Origin: Lentisphaera profundi
GTDB lineage: Bacteria > Verrucomicrobiota > Lentisphaeria > Lentisphaerales > Lentisphaeraceae
Length of the DNA stretch: 64,000 nucleotides
Assembly (NCBI RefSeq): GCF_028728065.1
Contig: NZ_CP117811.1
Span: 868,001 to 932,000 of the forward strand
Direction: 5' to 3'
In this document: piece after piece, positions 34,316 through 43,055 of the stretch
How the letters are laid out: each line of letters opens with the position of its first letter
Numbering within the stretch: position 1 is the stretch's first letter
Notes under the pieces: generated by a model
What the model was told of the DNA's origin: nothing
The model's input: only the letters and a program-made list of their open reading frames with translations
Databases searched by the model: none
Position numbers and translations under genes: made by a program

Positions 34316-36580
34316 ATGTATAGTAAAGAATTTCAAATCACATTTATGTTGGCCTTTAAAACAGCTCAACAGTACCATCACGAATTTGTGTTGCCAGAAC
34401 ACATCCTTTTTGCTCTGATTCACGACCCTGAATCGCGTAATGTTTTAGAAGTTTGCGGTGCCGATATCAATCGTTTAAGAGCGGATCTATTAGAGTACTT
34501 TGAGAACGAATTACCTGACCTTCCCGATGAAGAAGATTACCTGCCAGATGAATCACTTGCACTTCAGCGAGTGATCAAACGCGCGTCGGATCATGCCATC
34601 AGTTCTGAGATTGATAAGATTAGTGGAGTTCACATTCTAGTCGCACTCTTCAGTGAAGAGGATTCTCATGCGGTTTTCTTTCTTCAAAATCAAGATATTG
34701 ATCGCTATGATATAGTGAGCTACCTCTCTCATGGAGCCGAAGCTGAAGAAGAAGGCGACTTGATGTATGATGACGATGACGAGGAAGATGATTTTGAGGA
34801 TATCTTTGGTGAATCGGAATCGTCAAAAGGCAGTATGCTCGATCGTTATACAGTGAATTTAACTGAAAGAGCTAAAAATGGCGAATTAGATAATATTATT
34901 GGTCGTAAAAGTGAACTTAAGCGCGTGGTTCAAACTCTTTGTCGACGCCGTAAGAATAATCCGATTTTAGTGGGTGAGCCTGGTGTAGGTAAAACTGCGG
35001 TTGTAGAAGGCTTAGCTTTGTTAATTGCTTTGGGAAAAGTACCTGAACGTTTGCTCAATGCGCAAATTTTTGCTTTAGATTTAGGATCTCTTGTAGCGGG
35101 AACTAAATTTCGTGGTGATTTTGAAGAGCGTTTAAAAAACTTAGTCAGTGATTTAAAAGCTCGACCTGGAGCCATATTATTTATTGATGAACTTCATACT
35201 ATTGTAGGTGCAGGTTCTACTAGTGGAGGCACAATGGATGCTTCAAATCTTTTGAAGCCTGCTTTATCAAGTGGTGAAATTCGCTGTGTGGGTGCAACTA
35301 CTTATGGTGAATATAAAAATCATATTTTAAAAGATCGTGCTTTAGCAAGACGTTTCCAGAAAATAGATGTGAAGGAACCTAGTGTAAAGGAAACCGTGTC
35401 TATTCTCAAGGGCATCAAGTCTTATTATGAAAAGCATCACGAAGTTCAATACCCTTTAAGTGCTTTGCAGTCGGCTGCAGAGTTAGCTAACCGTTTCATT
35501 AATGATCGTTTCTTACCCGATAAAGCGATAGACGTCTTAGATGAAGCAGGCGCCTCACTAGCGTTACTTCCCCCTTCACAAAAGCGCAAGACTGTGAATA
35601 AAGCGGTTATTGAAGAAGTGATTGCGGCCATGGCAATGATTCCATCCGCGAAAATTAATTCTAATGATAAGCATAAATTACTGACCTTAGCAGATGATCT
35701 TAAAAAAGTAGTTTATGGTCAGGAAAAAGCAGTTGAAGCCGTAGTGAAAGCCGTTAAAACAGCTCGTTCTGGTTTAGGAGATGAAGAAAAACCCTATGGT
35801 TCATTCTTGTTTACCGGACCTACTGGTGTTGGTAAAACTGAATTGGCAAAACAATTATCTAATTTACTGGGTGTGAAATTTTTACGCTTTGATATGAGTG
35901 AATACAGCGAGAAACACAGTATATCCAGACTTATTGGTTCTCCTCCAGGTTATGTCGGTTTTGAGCAGGGTGGATTACTCACTGAAGCGGTTACGAAAAA
36001 TCCTTATAGTGTGGTTCTCTTAGATGAAATAGAGAAAGCACATCAAGAGATTTATAATATCTTACTTCAAGTAATGGATCACGGTAAATTGACTGATAAT
36101 AATGGTCACGAAGCAGATTTTCGTAATGTGATTATTATCATGACTTCAAATATTGGTGCTCGAGAAGCATCCGCTAAAATGATAGGTTTTGAAAATATTG
36201 AAAACCTCAATGCGAGTGATACGGCAGTTGAAAAATACTTTTCACCAGAATTTCGCAATAGACTTGATGGCATAGTGAGGTTCAATCCACTAACGCAAGA
36301 ACTCATGCTCAAGGTAGTCGATAAGTTCCTTTCAGATTTGGAGCTCAAGCTACGAGCGAAAAAAATGCGTCTCAAAGTGAGTAGTCGTGCAAGAAAATGG
36401 TTAGCTCATAAGGGTTTTGATCCTGTTATGGGTGCCCGACCTTTGACCCGACTCATTGATAATAAAATAAAGCATCAATTAACTGACCTTATTTTAGAAG
36501 AGAAGCTGTCGGAAGGGCATGAAGTCTTTGTGGACTATGTAGAAAATAAAATGACTCTCAAGGTTAGTGCTTTAGCTTAA
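34316..36580 (+). CDS. clpA: ATP-dependent Clp protease ATPase subunit ClpA
   Basis: Unfoldase of the ClpAP protease. 754 residues: N domain with two Clp repeats (1-140, binds ClpS), an acidic linker (142-170), then AAA modules with Walker A GEPGVGKT (220-227) and GPTGVGKT (501-508). The MIGFE text near residue 622 is the IGF-type loop that docks on ClpP; no ClpP gene is in the window. It directly follows clpS, and a MATE transporter starts 5 bp after its stop. Confidence 0.96.
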   Translation: MYSKEFQITFMLAFKTAQQYHHEFVLPEHILFALIHDPESRNVLEVCGADINRLRADLLEYFENELPDLPDEEDYLPDESLALQRVIKRASDHAISSEIDKISGVHILVALFSEEDSHAVFFLQNQDIDRYDIVSYLSHGAEAEEEGDLMYDDDDEEDDFEDIFGESESSKGSMLDRYTVNLTERAKNGELDNIIGRKSELKRVVQTLCRRRKNNPILVGEPGVGKTAVVEGLALLIALGKVPERLLNAQIFALDLGSLVAGTKFRGDFEERLKNLVSDLKARPGAILFIDELHTIVGAGSTSGGTMDASNLLKPALSSGEIRCVGATTYGEYKNHILKDRALARRFQKIDVKEPSVKETVSILKGIKSYYEKHHEVQYPLSALQSAAELANRFINDRFLPDKAIDVLDEAGASLALLPPSQKRKTVNKAVIEEVIAAMAMIPSAKINSNDKHKLLTLADDLKKVVYGQEKAVEAVVKAVKTARSGLGDEEKPYGSFLFTGPTGVGKTELAKQLSNLLGVKFLRFDMSEYSEKHSISRLIGSPPGYVGFEQGGLLTEAVTKNPYSVVLLDEIEKAHQEIYNILLQVMDHGKLTDNNGHEADFRNVIIIMTSNIGAREASAKMIGFENIENLNASDTAVEKYFSPEFRNRLDGIVRFNPLTQELMLKVVDKFLSDLELKLRAKKMRLKVSSRARKWLAHKGFDPVMGARPLTRLIDNKIKHQLTDLILEEKLSEGHEVFVDYVENKMTLKVSALA

Positions 36581-36585
36581 TTGAA

Positions 36586-37887
36586 ATGTCTTTAAATCGA
36601 GATTTTCTAAAGTTAGCCATCCCTAATGTACTCAGTAATCTTGCGGTTCCTGCCTTAAGTATTACTGATACAGCACTGATGGGGCATATGCCCGATCCTG
36701 TAATGTTAGGCGCGGTAGCCATCTCGGCGCAGGTGTTTACTTGTTTATATTGGAGTTTTGGTTTTTTACGAATGGGGACCACGGGCTTGACGGCTCAGGC
36801 TCATGGTAAGAAAAGTGGTGAGGAACTGGTCTTTTTACGAGCACTATTGAGTGCGGTGATTTTATCATCACTTATCCTGCTCTTTCAGGTTCCTCTGGCG
36901 CGATTAGCTTTTTCAATTCTGGATTTGGATTCAGATTTACTGCATCATGCAAAAACGTATTTTGATATTAGGATTTTTGCGGCCCCGGCAACTTTAATGC
37001 TCTATGTGTTTCACGGCTGGTTTTTGGGGATGCAGAATTCTTGGTTCCCCTTATTGCTCGCTTATCTAGGGAACATTATCAATATATGTGTGAGTATATA
37101 TTTAGTGCGCTATAAAAATATGGATGTGGCGGGAGTCGCTTGGGGAACTTTGATAGCTCAGTATATGACTTTATTATTGAGTATAATACTCGCTCGAAAA
37201 TATTTTAAATCGTGGCCGAAAATTCAATGGGAGGAAGTTTTTCGTTGGCAGGAGCTCAAAGTTTTTTTAAGCTTGAATCGTGATCTTTTCATACGGACGG
37301 GATTTTTGCTTGCCGTGGTATCATCTTTTACTTTTATTAGCGAACGCTTTGGAAGTTTAACTCTAGGGGCCAATGCAATTTTATTGAGTTTAGCGACATG
37401 CTTAGCTTATATGGTAGACGGTTATGCCTTCGCCGCTGAAAGTCTTTGCGGGAAACTATTTGGGCAAAAAAATGTGGAGGGCTTAAAGAAGCTTCTTAGC
37501 TTATCTTTTAATTGGAGCATTATCAGTGGACTCACTTTTCTGCTGATTTTTTATTTATTTGATGAACAAATTTTAAGCGTGTTTACATCTCAAAAAGATG
37601 TAATTATGGAAGCGAAAAAATATTATCCATGGTTGTTATTAGCTTGTGTTCTAAATCCTATAGCCTTCATTATAGATGGGATATTTATAGGTTTAGCGAA
37701 GGCCGCAATTATGCGGCGCGTGATGATTGGCTGTGCTTTGTTTGTCTATTTGCCAAGTCTTTATATTTTTTGGTCTTTTGATAATCACGGTCTTTGGTTA
37801 TCAATGAGCTTGTTCATGCTCATGAGAAGTCTCTACATGAGCTATGAACTGAAGAAGATGAAATTAACCTCGGAAGTAAATCGCTGA
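36586..37887 (+). CDS. MATE family efflux transporter, DinF-like
   Basis: A 433-residue membrane protein with about 12 hydrophobic helices in two MATE repeats. Typical text: AIPNVLSNLAVPALSITDTALMG at the start of the first repeat and GWFLGMQNSW near residue 144, as in the DinF branch. It probably exports organic cations or other toxic compounds by Na+ or H+ antiport; the substrate cannot be read. It starts 5 bp after clpA, so it is likely in the clpS-clpA transcript. Its 3' end overlaps the convergent queD gene by 24 bp. Confidence 0.9.
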   Translation: MSLNRDFLKLAIPNVLSNLAVPALSITDTALMGHMPDPVMLGAVAISAQVFTCLYWSFGFLRMGTTGLTAQAHGKKSGEELVFLRALLSAVILSSLILLFQVPLARLAFSILDLDSDLLHHAKTYFDIRIFAAPATLMLYVFHGWFLGMQNSWFPLLLAYLGNIINICVSIYLVRYKNMDVAGVAWGTLIAQYMTLLLSIILARKYFKSWPKIQWEEVFRWQELKVFLSLNRDLFIRTGFLLAVVSSFTFISERFGSLTLGANAILLSLATCLAYMVDGYAFAAESLCGKLFGQKNVEGLKKLLSLSFNWSIISGLTFLLIFYLFDEQILSVFTSQKDVIMEAKKYYPWLLLACVLNPIAFIIDGIFIGLAKAAIMRRVMIGCALFVYLPSLYIFWSFDNHGLWLSMSLFMLMRSLYMSYELKKMKLTSEVNR

Positions 37888-38298
37888 GTTCTTCTCGTTT
37901 TCCTTAGATTCGACAGAGAAAATTCTTACACGACCATTTGTTTGCTCTTGTACCCATGGATCAACATAATCAAATATATACTTGGCAGAGCCTTCCATTC
38001 CAATATTTGGTAAGACGCGCAAACGACAAAGTCCTTTTTTGTCCATGTCTACGAAAAAAGCCATTTCAGGGTCATCTTCGTTGATAAGCAGAGTGTGATC
38101 AAACTTATCTTCAAGCCAAGCTTTAATGTGTTTTAAACCACCAAAATCCATAACCCAGCATTTGTCATCTAGGGAATCTGATTCAAAAACAAAGTGGACG
38201 GAGCGATCGTAGCCATGTACGAGCTGACAGTCACCATCATCGCGCCATTGTCTATGAGCACAGGGGAGGTGGAAGAAGCTTTTAGTTGAACGATACAT
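37864..38298 (-). CDS. queD: 6-carboxytetrahydropterin synthase-like protein (QueD family)
   Basis: Converts dihydroneopterin triphosphate on the way to queuosine (or to another pterin). 144 residues with PCAHRQWR, DCQLVHGYDRSVHF, WVMDFGGLKHIKAWL and FDHTLLINEDDPEM. In most relatives the zinc site uses HGH; here it is HGY, as in a known subgroup with a longer N-terminal loop, so zinc coordination must differ. It starts 2 bp after the folE stop, pairing GTP cyclohydrolase with the next pterin step. Confidence 0.82.
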   Translation of the reverse strand: MYRSTKSFFHLPCAHRQWRDDGDCQLVHGYDRSVHFVFESDSLDDKCWVMDFGGLKHIKAWLEDKFDHTLLINEDDPEMAFFVDMDKKGLCRLRVLPNIGMEGSAKYIFDYVDPWVQEQTNGRVRIFSVESKENEKNSAIYFRG

Positions 38299-38300
38299 AA

Positions 38301-38972
38301 TTAGTTCTTGTTGATCTGTGAAAAGAATTCAGCGCGTGTAGCTACGCTACGTTTAAATTGTCCACCAATCTTTGAGGTATAAGTTTTTGAGCTAGCATCT
38401 TGGACTCCACGTGATTTCACACAGTAATGAGTGGCGTTGATAACAACGGCAACATCTTGTGTGTCTAAGATATAACATAAGGTGTGGAAGATTTGATGAG
38501 TCAAACGTTCTTGAACCTGTGGACGGCGACTGAAGTAATCAACGATACGGTTGATCTTACTCAGGCCAATAACTTTTTTGTTTGGAATATAAGAGACGTG
38601 AGCAAAACCATCGATAACAACAAAATGATGTTCGCAATTCGACATGACTTTTATGTCTGAAACAGTGACCATTTCATCGTAGGCCATTTTATTCTCGATG
38701 GTAGTACACTTAGGGAAATTATTGGGATCAAGACCCCAGAAAACTTCGTTGACATACATTTTTGCGACTCGACTGGGGCTATCTATAAGGCTATCATCGC
38801 GTAGGTCGAGTCCGAGTGTTTCCATAATCTCACTAAAAAGAGATTCGATTTTTTGGATTTTCTGCTTAGAATCTAAATTGTTTTTTACAAGAGGAGTCGA
38901 TTGACCCTTACTTGACAAGTAGGCTTCTACTTCATGGCCAAGGCTTGTATCTGTTTTGCTAGTATCCAACAT
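38301..38972 (-). CDS. folE: GTP cyclohydrolase I
   Basis: Makes 7,8-dihydroneopterin triphosphate from GTP, the common precursor of folate and queuosine. 223 residues with the zinc site SNCEHHF, FAHVSYIPNKKVIGLSKINRIVDYFSRRPQVQE-type core, and the THYCVKSRGVQD segment carrying the third zinc Cys. First gene of a two-gene operon with queD, which suggests the queuosine branch; no queC, queE or queF is seen here. Confidence 0.95.
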   Translation of the reverse strand: MLDTSKTDTSLGHEVEAYLSSKGQSTPLVKNNLDSKQKIQKIESLFSEIMETLGLDLRDDSLIDSPSRVAKMYVNEVFWGLDPNNFPKCTTIENKMAYDEMVTVSDIKVMSNCEHHFVVIDGFAHVSYIPNKKVIGLSKINRIVDYFSRRPQVQERLTHQIFHTLCYILDTQDVAVVINATHYCVKSRGVQDASSKTYTSKIGGQFKRSVATRAEFFSQINKN

Positions 38973-39033
38973 ACTAAATTCCTGATTTATTTTAATTATA
39001 TTTAATATGTGTTCAAAATCAATGTTTTCAAAA

Positions 39034-39056
39034 AATAAGTCGAAAATTAACTTATT
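39034..39056 (-). terminator. Weak AT-rich terminator-like hairpin after tatD
   Basis: On the minus strand AATAAGT pairs with ACTTATT across nine bases and is followed by a T-run. It overlaps the tatD stop codon, has an all-AT-heavy stem and so is only a tentative terminator for the cdaA-ybbR-nitroreductase-tatD transcript. Confidence 0.35.
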
Positions 39057-39822
39057 ACTTTTTTGAACTCAATTTAAATATATTCTTAGCATTTTGACTG
39101 GTGAGTTCGCTTAAGTCTTCTGGGCTCATATTCAGTAAATCGGCAACTTTATCTCTAACGTGGACAACGTATGCGGGTTGATTGCGCTTGCCTCGCATGG
39201 GTACAGGTGCGAGATAAGGCGAGTCAGTTTCAATAAGTATGCGATCTTTGGGGACTTTGCTTAAACTTTTTCGAAGTGATTCGGCATTTTTAAAGGTAAC
39301 GATTCCTGAATAGGATATATAGCCACCTGCATCAATGAATTCACTCACCCATTTTTCATCTCCAGTATAGCAATGAAGGATAAAGTCCTGTTTGTTCTGA
39401 AGGGTGTTTTTTAGGCAAGAAAGTGTTTCAGGAAAAGCTTCTCTACTATGAATAATAGCAGGCTTTGCAAGTTCTACTGACTTCTCTAGGAAGGTTTCAA
39501 AAATCTCTAGCTGTTTATTTTGTATCTCTTTATCTTTGTCGTAGTAGAAATCTAAACCAATTTCTCCGACCGCAACATTATTTGAGTCTTGGTAATATTT
39601 ATCAAAGTCTGTGATATTGCCTTTGAAGTCTTTTACGTAAAGAGGATGAACTCCTGCAGAGAAATACATATTATCGAATTTTTGTGCAGTAGTCAGGGCT
39701 CGGTCGCATGACTCTGGATCACAGCCAATTAAGGTCATGTTGTTAACGCCAGCGGCGCGTGCAGCTAAATATATCTCTTCCGGGTTATCCTCCGGATCGA
39801 GGTGGAAGTGGGTGTCAAACAT
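39055..39822 (-). CDS. tatD: TatD family metal-dependent hydrolase
   Basis: Metal-dependent deoxyribonuclease/hydrolase of the TIM-barrel amidohydrolase type. 255 residues with all ligands visible: DTHFHLD (H5, H7), VGEIGLDFYY, IIHSREA, LHCYTG and LIETDSPYLAPVPMRGKRN. The start codon overlaps the stop of the nitroreductase-like gene by one base, so it ends the cdaA operon. In many bacteria a tatD gene accompanies housekeeping operons without a clear functional tie. Confidence 0.94.
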   Translation of the reverse strand: MFDTHFHLDPEDNPEEIYLAARAAGVNNMTLIGCDPESCDRALTTAQKFDNMYFSAGVHPLYVKDFKGNITDFDKYYQDSNNVAVGEIGLDFYYDKDKEIQNKQLEIFETFLEKSVELAKPAIIHSREAFPETLSCLKNTLQNKQDFILHCYTGDEKWVSEFIDAGGYISYSGIVTFKNAESLRKSLSKVPKDRILIETDSPYLAPVPMRGKRNQPAYVVHVRDKVADLLNMSPEDLSELTSQNAKNIFKLSSKK

Positions 39823-40397
39823 TATTCAATCCAGCTAGTTATTTGTGAGGCTCTAAGTTTAGGAATTTGAATGATGCGTGAATCTGTCGGGTTTTCAATA
39901 TGTGTGGGTAGAGTTTCTGCATTATAAGCAACGGAACTTTCGGCGGCGGAGCCAATTGCAAATACGGCGAGGATTTGATGATTATGTGGGAGTTCAAATA
40001 GTCGCGTTAGTTCAGTCTTATCAAATTGAGTGATAAAGCACATGGATAACTTTTCAGTCATGGCCGCTAAGGACATATTTTGAAAGGCGGCACCAAGATC
40101 AGCAAAGTGAGAAGGGGAGTCGCCTTCGGGGCCAATACAGATTATATAAGCAGGAGCAGAGGCAGGATTTTCTTGATTCATAGAATCATCAATATTGCTA
40201 GCCAGAGAAATGAAATCACTAATAACAAGACTCTTTACTTTGTTGAGACAAACTAAGTAACGCAAGACTTGCCTATTGGCAATGGAATGAGCGAATCTAG
40301 CAGCTTCCATTATGGGTAAAACTTGCTCTCTCTCAGGTGATTGAGCAAGGAATTTTCTGGCACTGCGACGTCTATTTATGGCGTTGATTAATTCCAT
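39822..40397 (-). CDS. Nitroreductase family protein
   Basis: FMN-dependent oxidoreductase of the nitroreductase fold, about 191 residues. Start text MELINAINRRRSARKF carries the family's RRSxRxF motif for FMN phosphate, with a later DLGAAFQNMSLAA helix. I place the start at the ATG (40397), 2 bp after the ybbR stop; an in-frame TTG 15 bp upstream lies inside ybbR. The substrate is unknown. It is embedded in the cdaA operon and overlaps tatD by one base. Confidence 0.78.
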   Translation of the reverse strand: MELINAINRRRSARKFLAQSPEREQVLPIMEAARFAHSIANRQVLRYLVCLNKVKSLVISDFISLASNIDDSMNQENPASAPAYIICIGPEGDSPSHFADLGAAFQNMSLAAMTEKLSMCFITQFDKTELTRLFELPHNHQILAVFAIGSAAESSVAYNAETLPTHIENPTDSRIIQIPKLRASQITSWIE

Positions 40398-40399
40398 AT

Positions 40400-41320
40400 T
40401 TATTTTTTCCAAGGATTCGAAATATATTCAGGCATTACAGATTGAAGGTGAACGCTATCGTAGGGGCACCAAAAATGTACTTTGAGTTTGTCTTCTTCTC
40501 CGTATTCAATGAAAAATTTCATTTCATTTGCTTGGATCTTTTCTAGAATAGTAGGAGGTCCACTAATGACAGCATCCACAAAGGGAAGTGGGGTGGATGA
40601 ATGTACGCCTTGGCTCATCATGGAGAGTGCTTGACGACGCATGGGAAGGAGTTTGGAAGCGGTTTCTATATCAACAATGACTTTGACTTTGTCAAATTCA
40701 GTTCTAACTCCAGAAGGAATACTAAGTGAAACGGAACTCACAAAAGCTTTATTTCTCGAGCTATCGATTAAGAAAGGTTTAGTTGTTAAATAGTTAATGG
40801 ATTCAAGACGCTTACTTGGACCGTTAATTAACTTAGTTTTTGGTTCAATATGAGGGGTGTTTATCAGGCGGTATTTATCGGAAAGGGCGTTATTAAAGAG
40901 TAAACGTACAGGGACTTCTTTTTCCTGCATTTCATCAACTTCTACAATGATAGTTTCACTCACAATATTTTCTATTTGAGTGATGCCCGGGATAGTTATG
41001 TCATCTCTAGTTAATAAGAGTTTTAAAGATCCCGAACGAACCCCCTCGGGGATAACTAGTCGTACCGAGATGTCTTTACTCTTCAGCGATTGGAGTATTT
41101 TTGCAGGGCCACGTAAAATGATGTTGGCAGTAGGGCGATTTGTTTTTGATATGATAATATTGCTATTAGGATTAATCAGCTCAATCGGGATGCCTGAAAA
41201 GGTTTGAACTTCACTGATTCTTTGATTGACAATAAACCAGATAAGCAAAGCGAAAAACATCGCAATGAGTTTGCGCTGAAAGTCCTTGGTGAAAAATTTT
41301 ATAATCAAGTTAGACTTCAT
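40400..41320 (-). CDS. ybbR: YbbR-domain membrane protein (CdaR-like)
   Basis: A 306-residue protein with an N-terminal membrane helix (about 16-33) and YbbR-type domains outside, seen as repeats of the form V(P)VxLxxxNxxsdkyrl... with residues such as IVEVDEMQEKEVPVRL. In Firmicutes the equivalent CdaR binds and regulates the diadenylate cyclase CdaA. Its start overlaps the end of the cdaA gene by 11 bp, so the pair is made together, as elsewhere. Confidence 0.85.
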   Translation of the reverse strand: MKSNLIIKFFTKDFQRKLIAMFFALLIWFIVNQRISEVQTFSGIPIELINPNSNIIISKTNRPTANIILRGPAKILQSLKSKDISVRLVIPEGVRSGSLKLLLTRDDITIPGITQIENIVSETIIVEVDEMQEKEVPVRLLFNNALSDKYRLINTPHIEPKTKLINGPSKRLESINYLTTKPFLIDSSRNKAFVSSVSLSIPSGVRTEFDKVKVIVDIETASKLLPMRRQALSMMSQGVHSSTPLPFVDAVISGPPTILEKIQANEMKFFIEYGEEDKLKVHFWCPYDSVHLQSVMPEYISNPWKK

Positions 41321-42164
41321 CTTGATTGTCCTCCGATTGACTAACAGCTTTTTTGAAGCGTTCTACATTGTCAGAGACACTGAAATTCTTATTTTCTTTA
41401 GAATTGAGCAGGAAGTTATTCAAATGTCGTAAAAGTCTTTGTTCATCGACGCCACGGGCAAGGCGCCCTCTGTATGAAATAGATATTCCACCTGTTTCTT
41501 CCGAAACAATAATGCAGATACAATCAGTTTCTTCTGTTACACCAACACCAGCACGATGCCTACTTCCCAAGCTTTTTATAATGCCGTCGTCTTGGGAGAG
41601 AGGGAAGAAGCAAGCGGAGGCATTGATTTTATCGCCAGAAATAATCACTCCACCATCGTGTAGAGGTGTGTTTGGATAGAAAATTGTACATAACAATTCA
41701 CGACTTAATTCTGAGTTGATTTGAACACCAGACTCAGCTAAAAAACGCATGCCAATATTTCTTTCAATAGCAATGAGTGCACCGATTTTTCGTTCAGCTA
41801 AATAATGAGCGCTTTCATTCAGTATTTGAATGACTTCTTTGGTTTTTGCCTGGTTATTATTGCGGAGGCGCCCTTTGCCAAGTTCAGCAAATGCACGACG
41901 TATTTCAGGTTGAAAAATAACGATAGCTAAGAATGCGACTAATGTGGAGATCTGTGCCGTTATCCAGCCTAATACAGCAAGGTCTAGAACGGATGAGATT
42001 AACCATGAGATGAGGAAGATGAAGGCCGCGCCGGCTAAGATAGGAGCCGCACGAGTTCCTTTGATAAAAAGTAATACCGTGTAAATAACAACAGAAAGCA
42101 GGGCGATTTCAAAGCCCATCTTTATGCTAATTATCCACAAATTTATATCAAATAGAAAGTCCAT
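41310..42164 (-). CDS. cdaA: Diadenylate cyclase CdaA (c-di-AMP synthase)
   Basis: Synthesises the second messenger c-di-AMP from two ATP. 284 residues: three membrane helices (about 10-32, 38-58, 62-85), then the DAC domain with PLHDGGVII (DGG at 170-172 where DGA is usual) and GSRHRAGVGV (RHR at 202-204), followed by VSEETGGISISYRG. The Ala-to-Gly change in the DGA motif is small and also occurs in relatives. First gene of cdaA-ybbR-nitroreductase-tatD; c-di-AMP usually sets turgor, potassium and wall balance. Confidence 0.93.
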   Translation of the reverse strand: MDFLFDINLWIISIKMGFEIALLSVVIYTVLLFIKGTRAAPILAGAAFIFLISWLISSVLDLAVLGWITAQISTLVAFLAIVIFQPEIRRAFAELGKGRLRNNNQAKTKEVIQILNESAHYLAERKIGALIAIERNIGMRFLAESGVQINSELSRELLCTIFYPNTPLHDGGVIISGDKINASACFFPLSQDDGIIKSLGSRHRAGVGVTEETDCICIIVSEETGGISISYRGRLARGVDEQRLLRHLNNFLLNSKENKNFSVSDNVERFKKAVSQSEDNQDEV

Positions 42165-42311
42165 TGTCCACTCAGTAAGCTAATCAAATATATTCTTTAC
42201 CCATGTAAGAAAATTCAAGATTTGTCTTTAAAGTGAAGTTCTTGTCTAGGAAAGGATTAAAAATTATTAAAACTTAGCTCAAGTAAAGAAGAAAAGCTAT
42301 TCATTTTATCT

Positions 42312-43055
42312 TTATGGAGCTTGAAAAACAGCTAAAAATTCAACATTTCCTTTGGGACCTGCCAAAGGGGAGTCGATTTGTTCTAAAAGCTCCCAATTGA
42401 GGGTGTCTTGACAGAATGTACAGACTTGGCTTAAAGCTTGTTGTCTTAGGGCTTCATCACGAACGACTCCGTCGCCCACTAAGTCTTTTCTTAACTCAAA
42501 TTGAGGCTTTACTAAAATGAATGCTAAAGCTTTACTTTTAAGACGACTGGCGGCAGCGGAAAGTATTTTTGTGACAGAAATAAAAGAAACGTCACAGGTC
42601 ATCAAATCTACGAGTTCGGGGATTTCTTTGTCAGTGATATTTTTTGCATTAAAGTTTTCACGGCAGACAACTCGTTCATCACTACGTATTTTATAATGAA
42701 GTTGGTTGGTTCCTGAGTCAATGGTGTACACTTTTTTGACGCCAAATTGGAGCATGAGATCAGTGAAACCACCGGTGGAAGCCCCGACATCCATAGCGAC
42801 TTGATTACTGAGGTCTGGAGCAAATTTTCGGAGAGATTTTTTGAGTTTGAAAGCACCACGACTCACATAAGGAGAGGGGCGATCGACACTCATTTCGGAA
42901 TCTATGGGATAAGTTTCGGTTGTTTTTCTAACGATGTGATCAGGGCGTGAACGTACTAAGCCTAGTAGGATCAACTTTTTTGCTTCTTCAGTTGATTCTA
43001 CTAAACCTTGCTCAATCAGTAGTTGATCAGCCCGTTTTTTCTTGATCTTTGGCAT
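42312..43055 (-). CDS. tlyA: TlyA family rRNA methyltransferase
   Basis: A 247-residue protein with an N-terminal S4 RNA-binding domain (about 7-65, RADQLLIEQGLV) and an FtsJ-like Rossmann methyltransferase domain, with the SAM motif MDVGASTGGFTDLML (88-102), DVSFIS, VKPQFELRKD and C-terminal GPKGNVEF. TlyA-type enzymes 2'-O-methylate 16S and 23S rRNA and were once called haemolysins. The start overlaps the proA stop by one base, tying it to the proline genes with no obvious metabolic link. Confidence 0.92.
   Translation of the reverse strand: MPKIKKKRADQLLIEQGLVESTEEAKKLILLGLVRSRPDHIVRKTTETYPIDSEMSVDRPSPYVSRGAFKLKKSLRKFAPDLSNQVAMDVGASTGGFTDLMLQFGVKKVYTIDSGTNQLHYKIRSDERVVCRENFNAKNITDKEIPELVDLMTCDVSFISVTKILSAAASRLKSKALAFILVKPQFELRKDLVGDGVVRDEALRQQALSQVCTFCQDTLNWELLEQIDSPLAGPKGNVEFLAVFQAP

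Noticed and set aside
39034-39056. A strong terminator after tatD
   Set aside because: Kept only as a weak feature: the stem is almost all A-T and overlaps the stop codon, so it does not stand as a separate finding.
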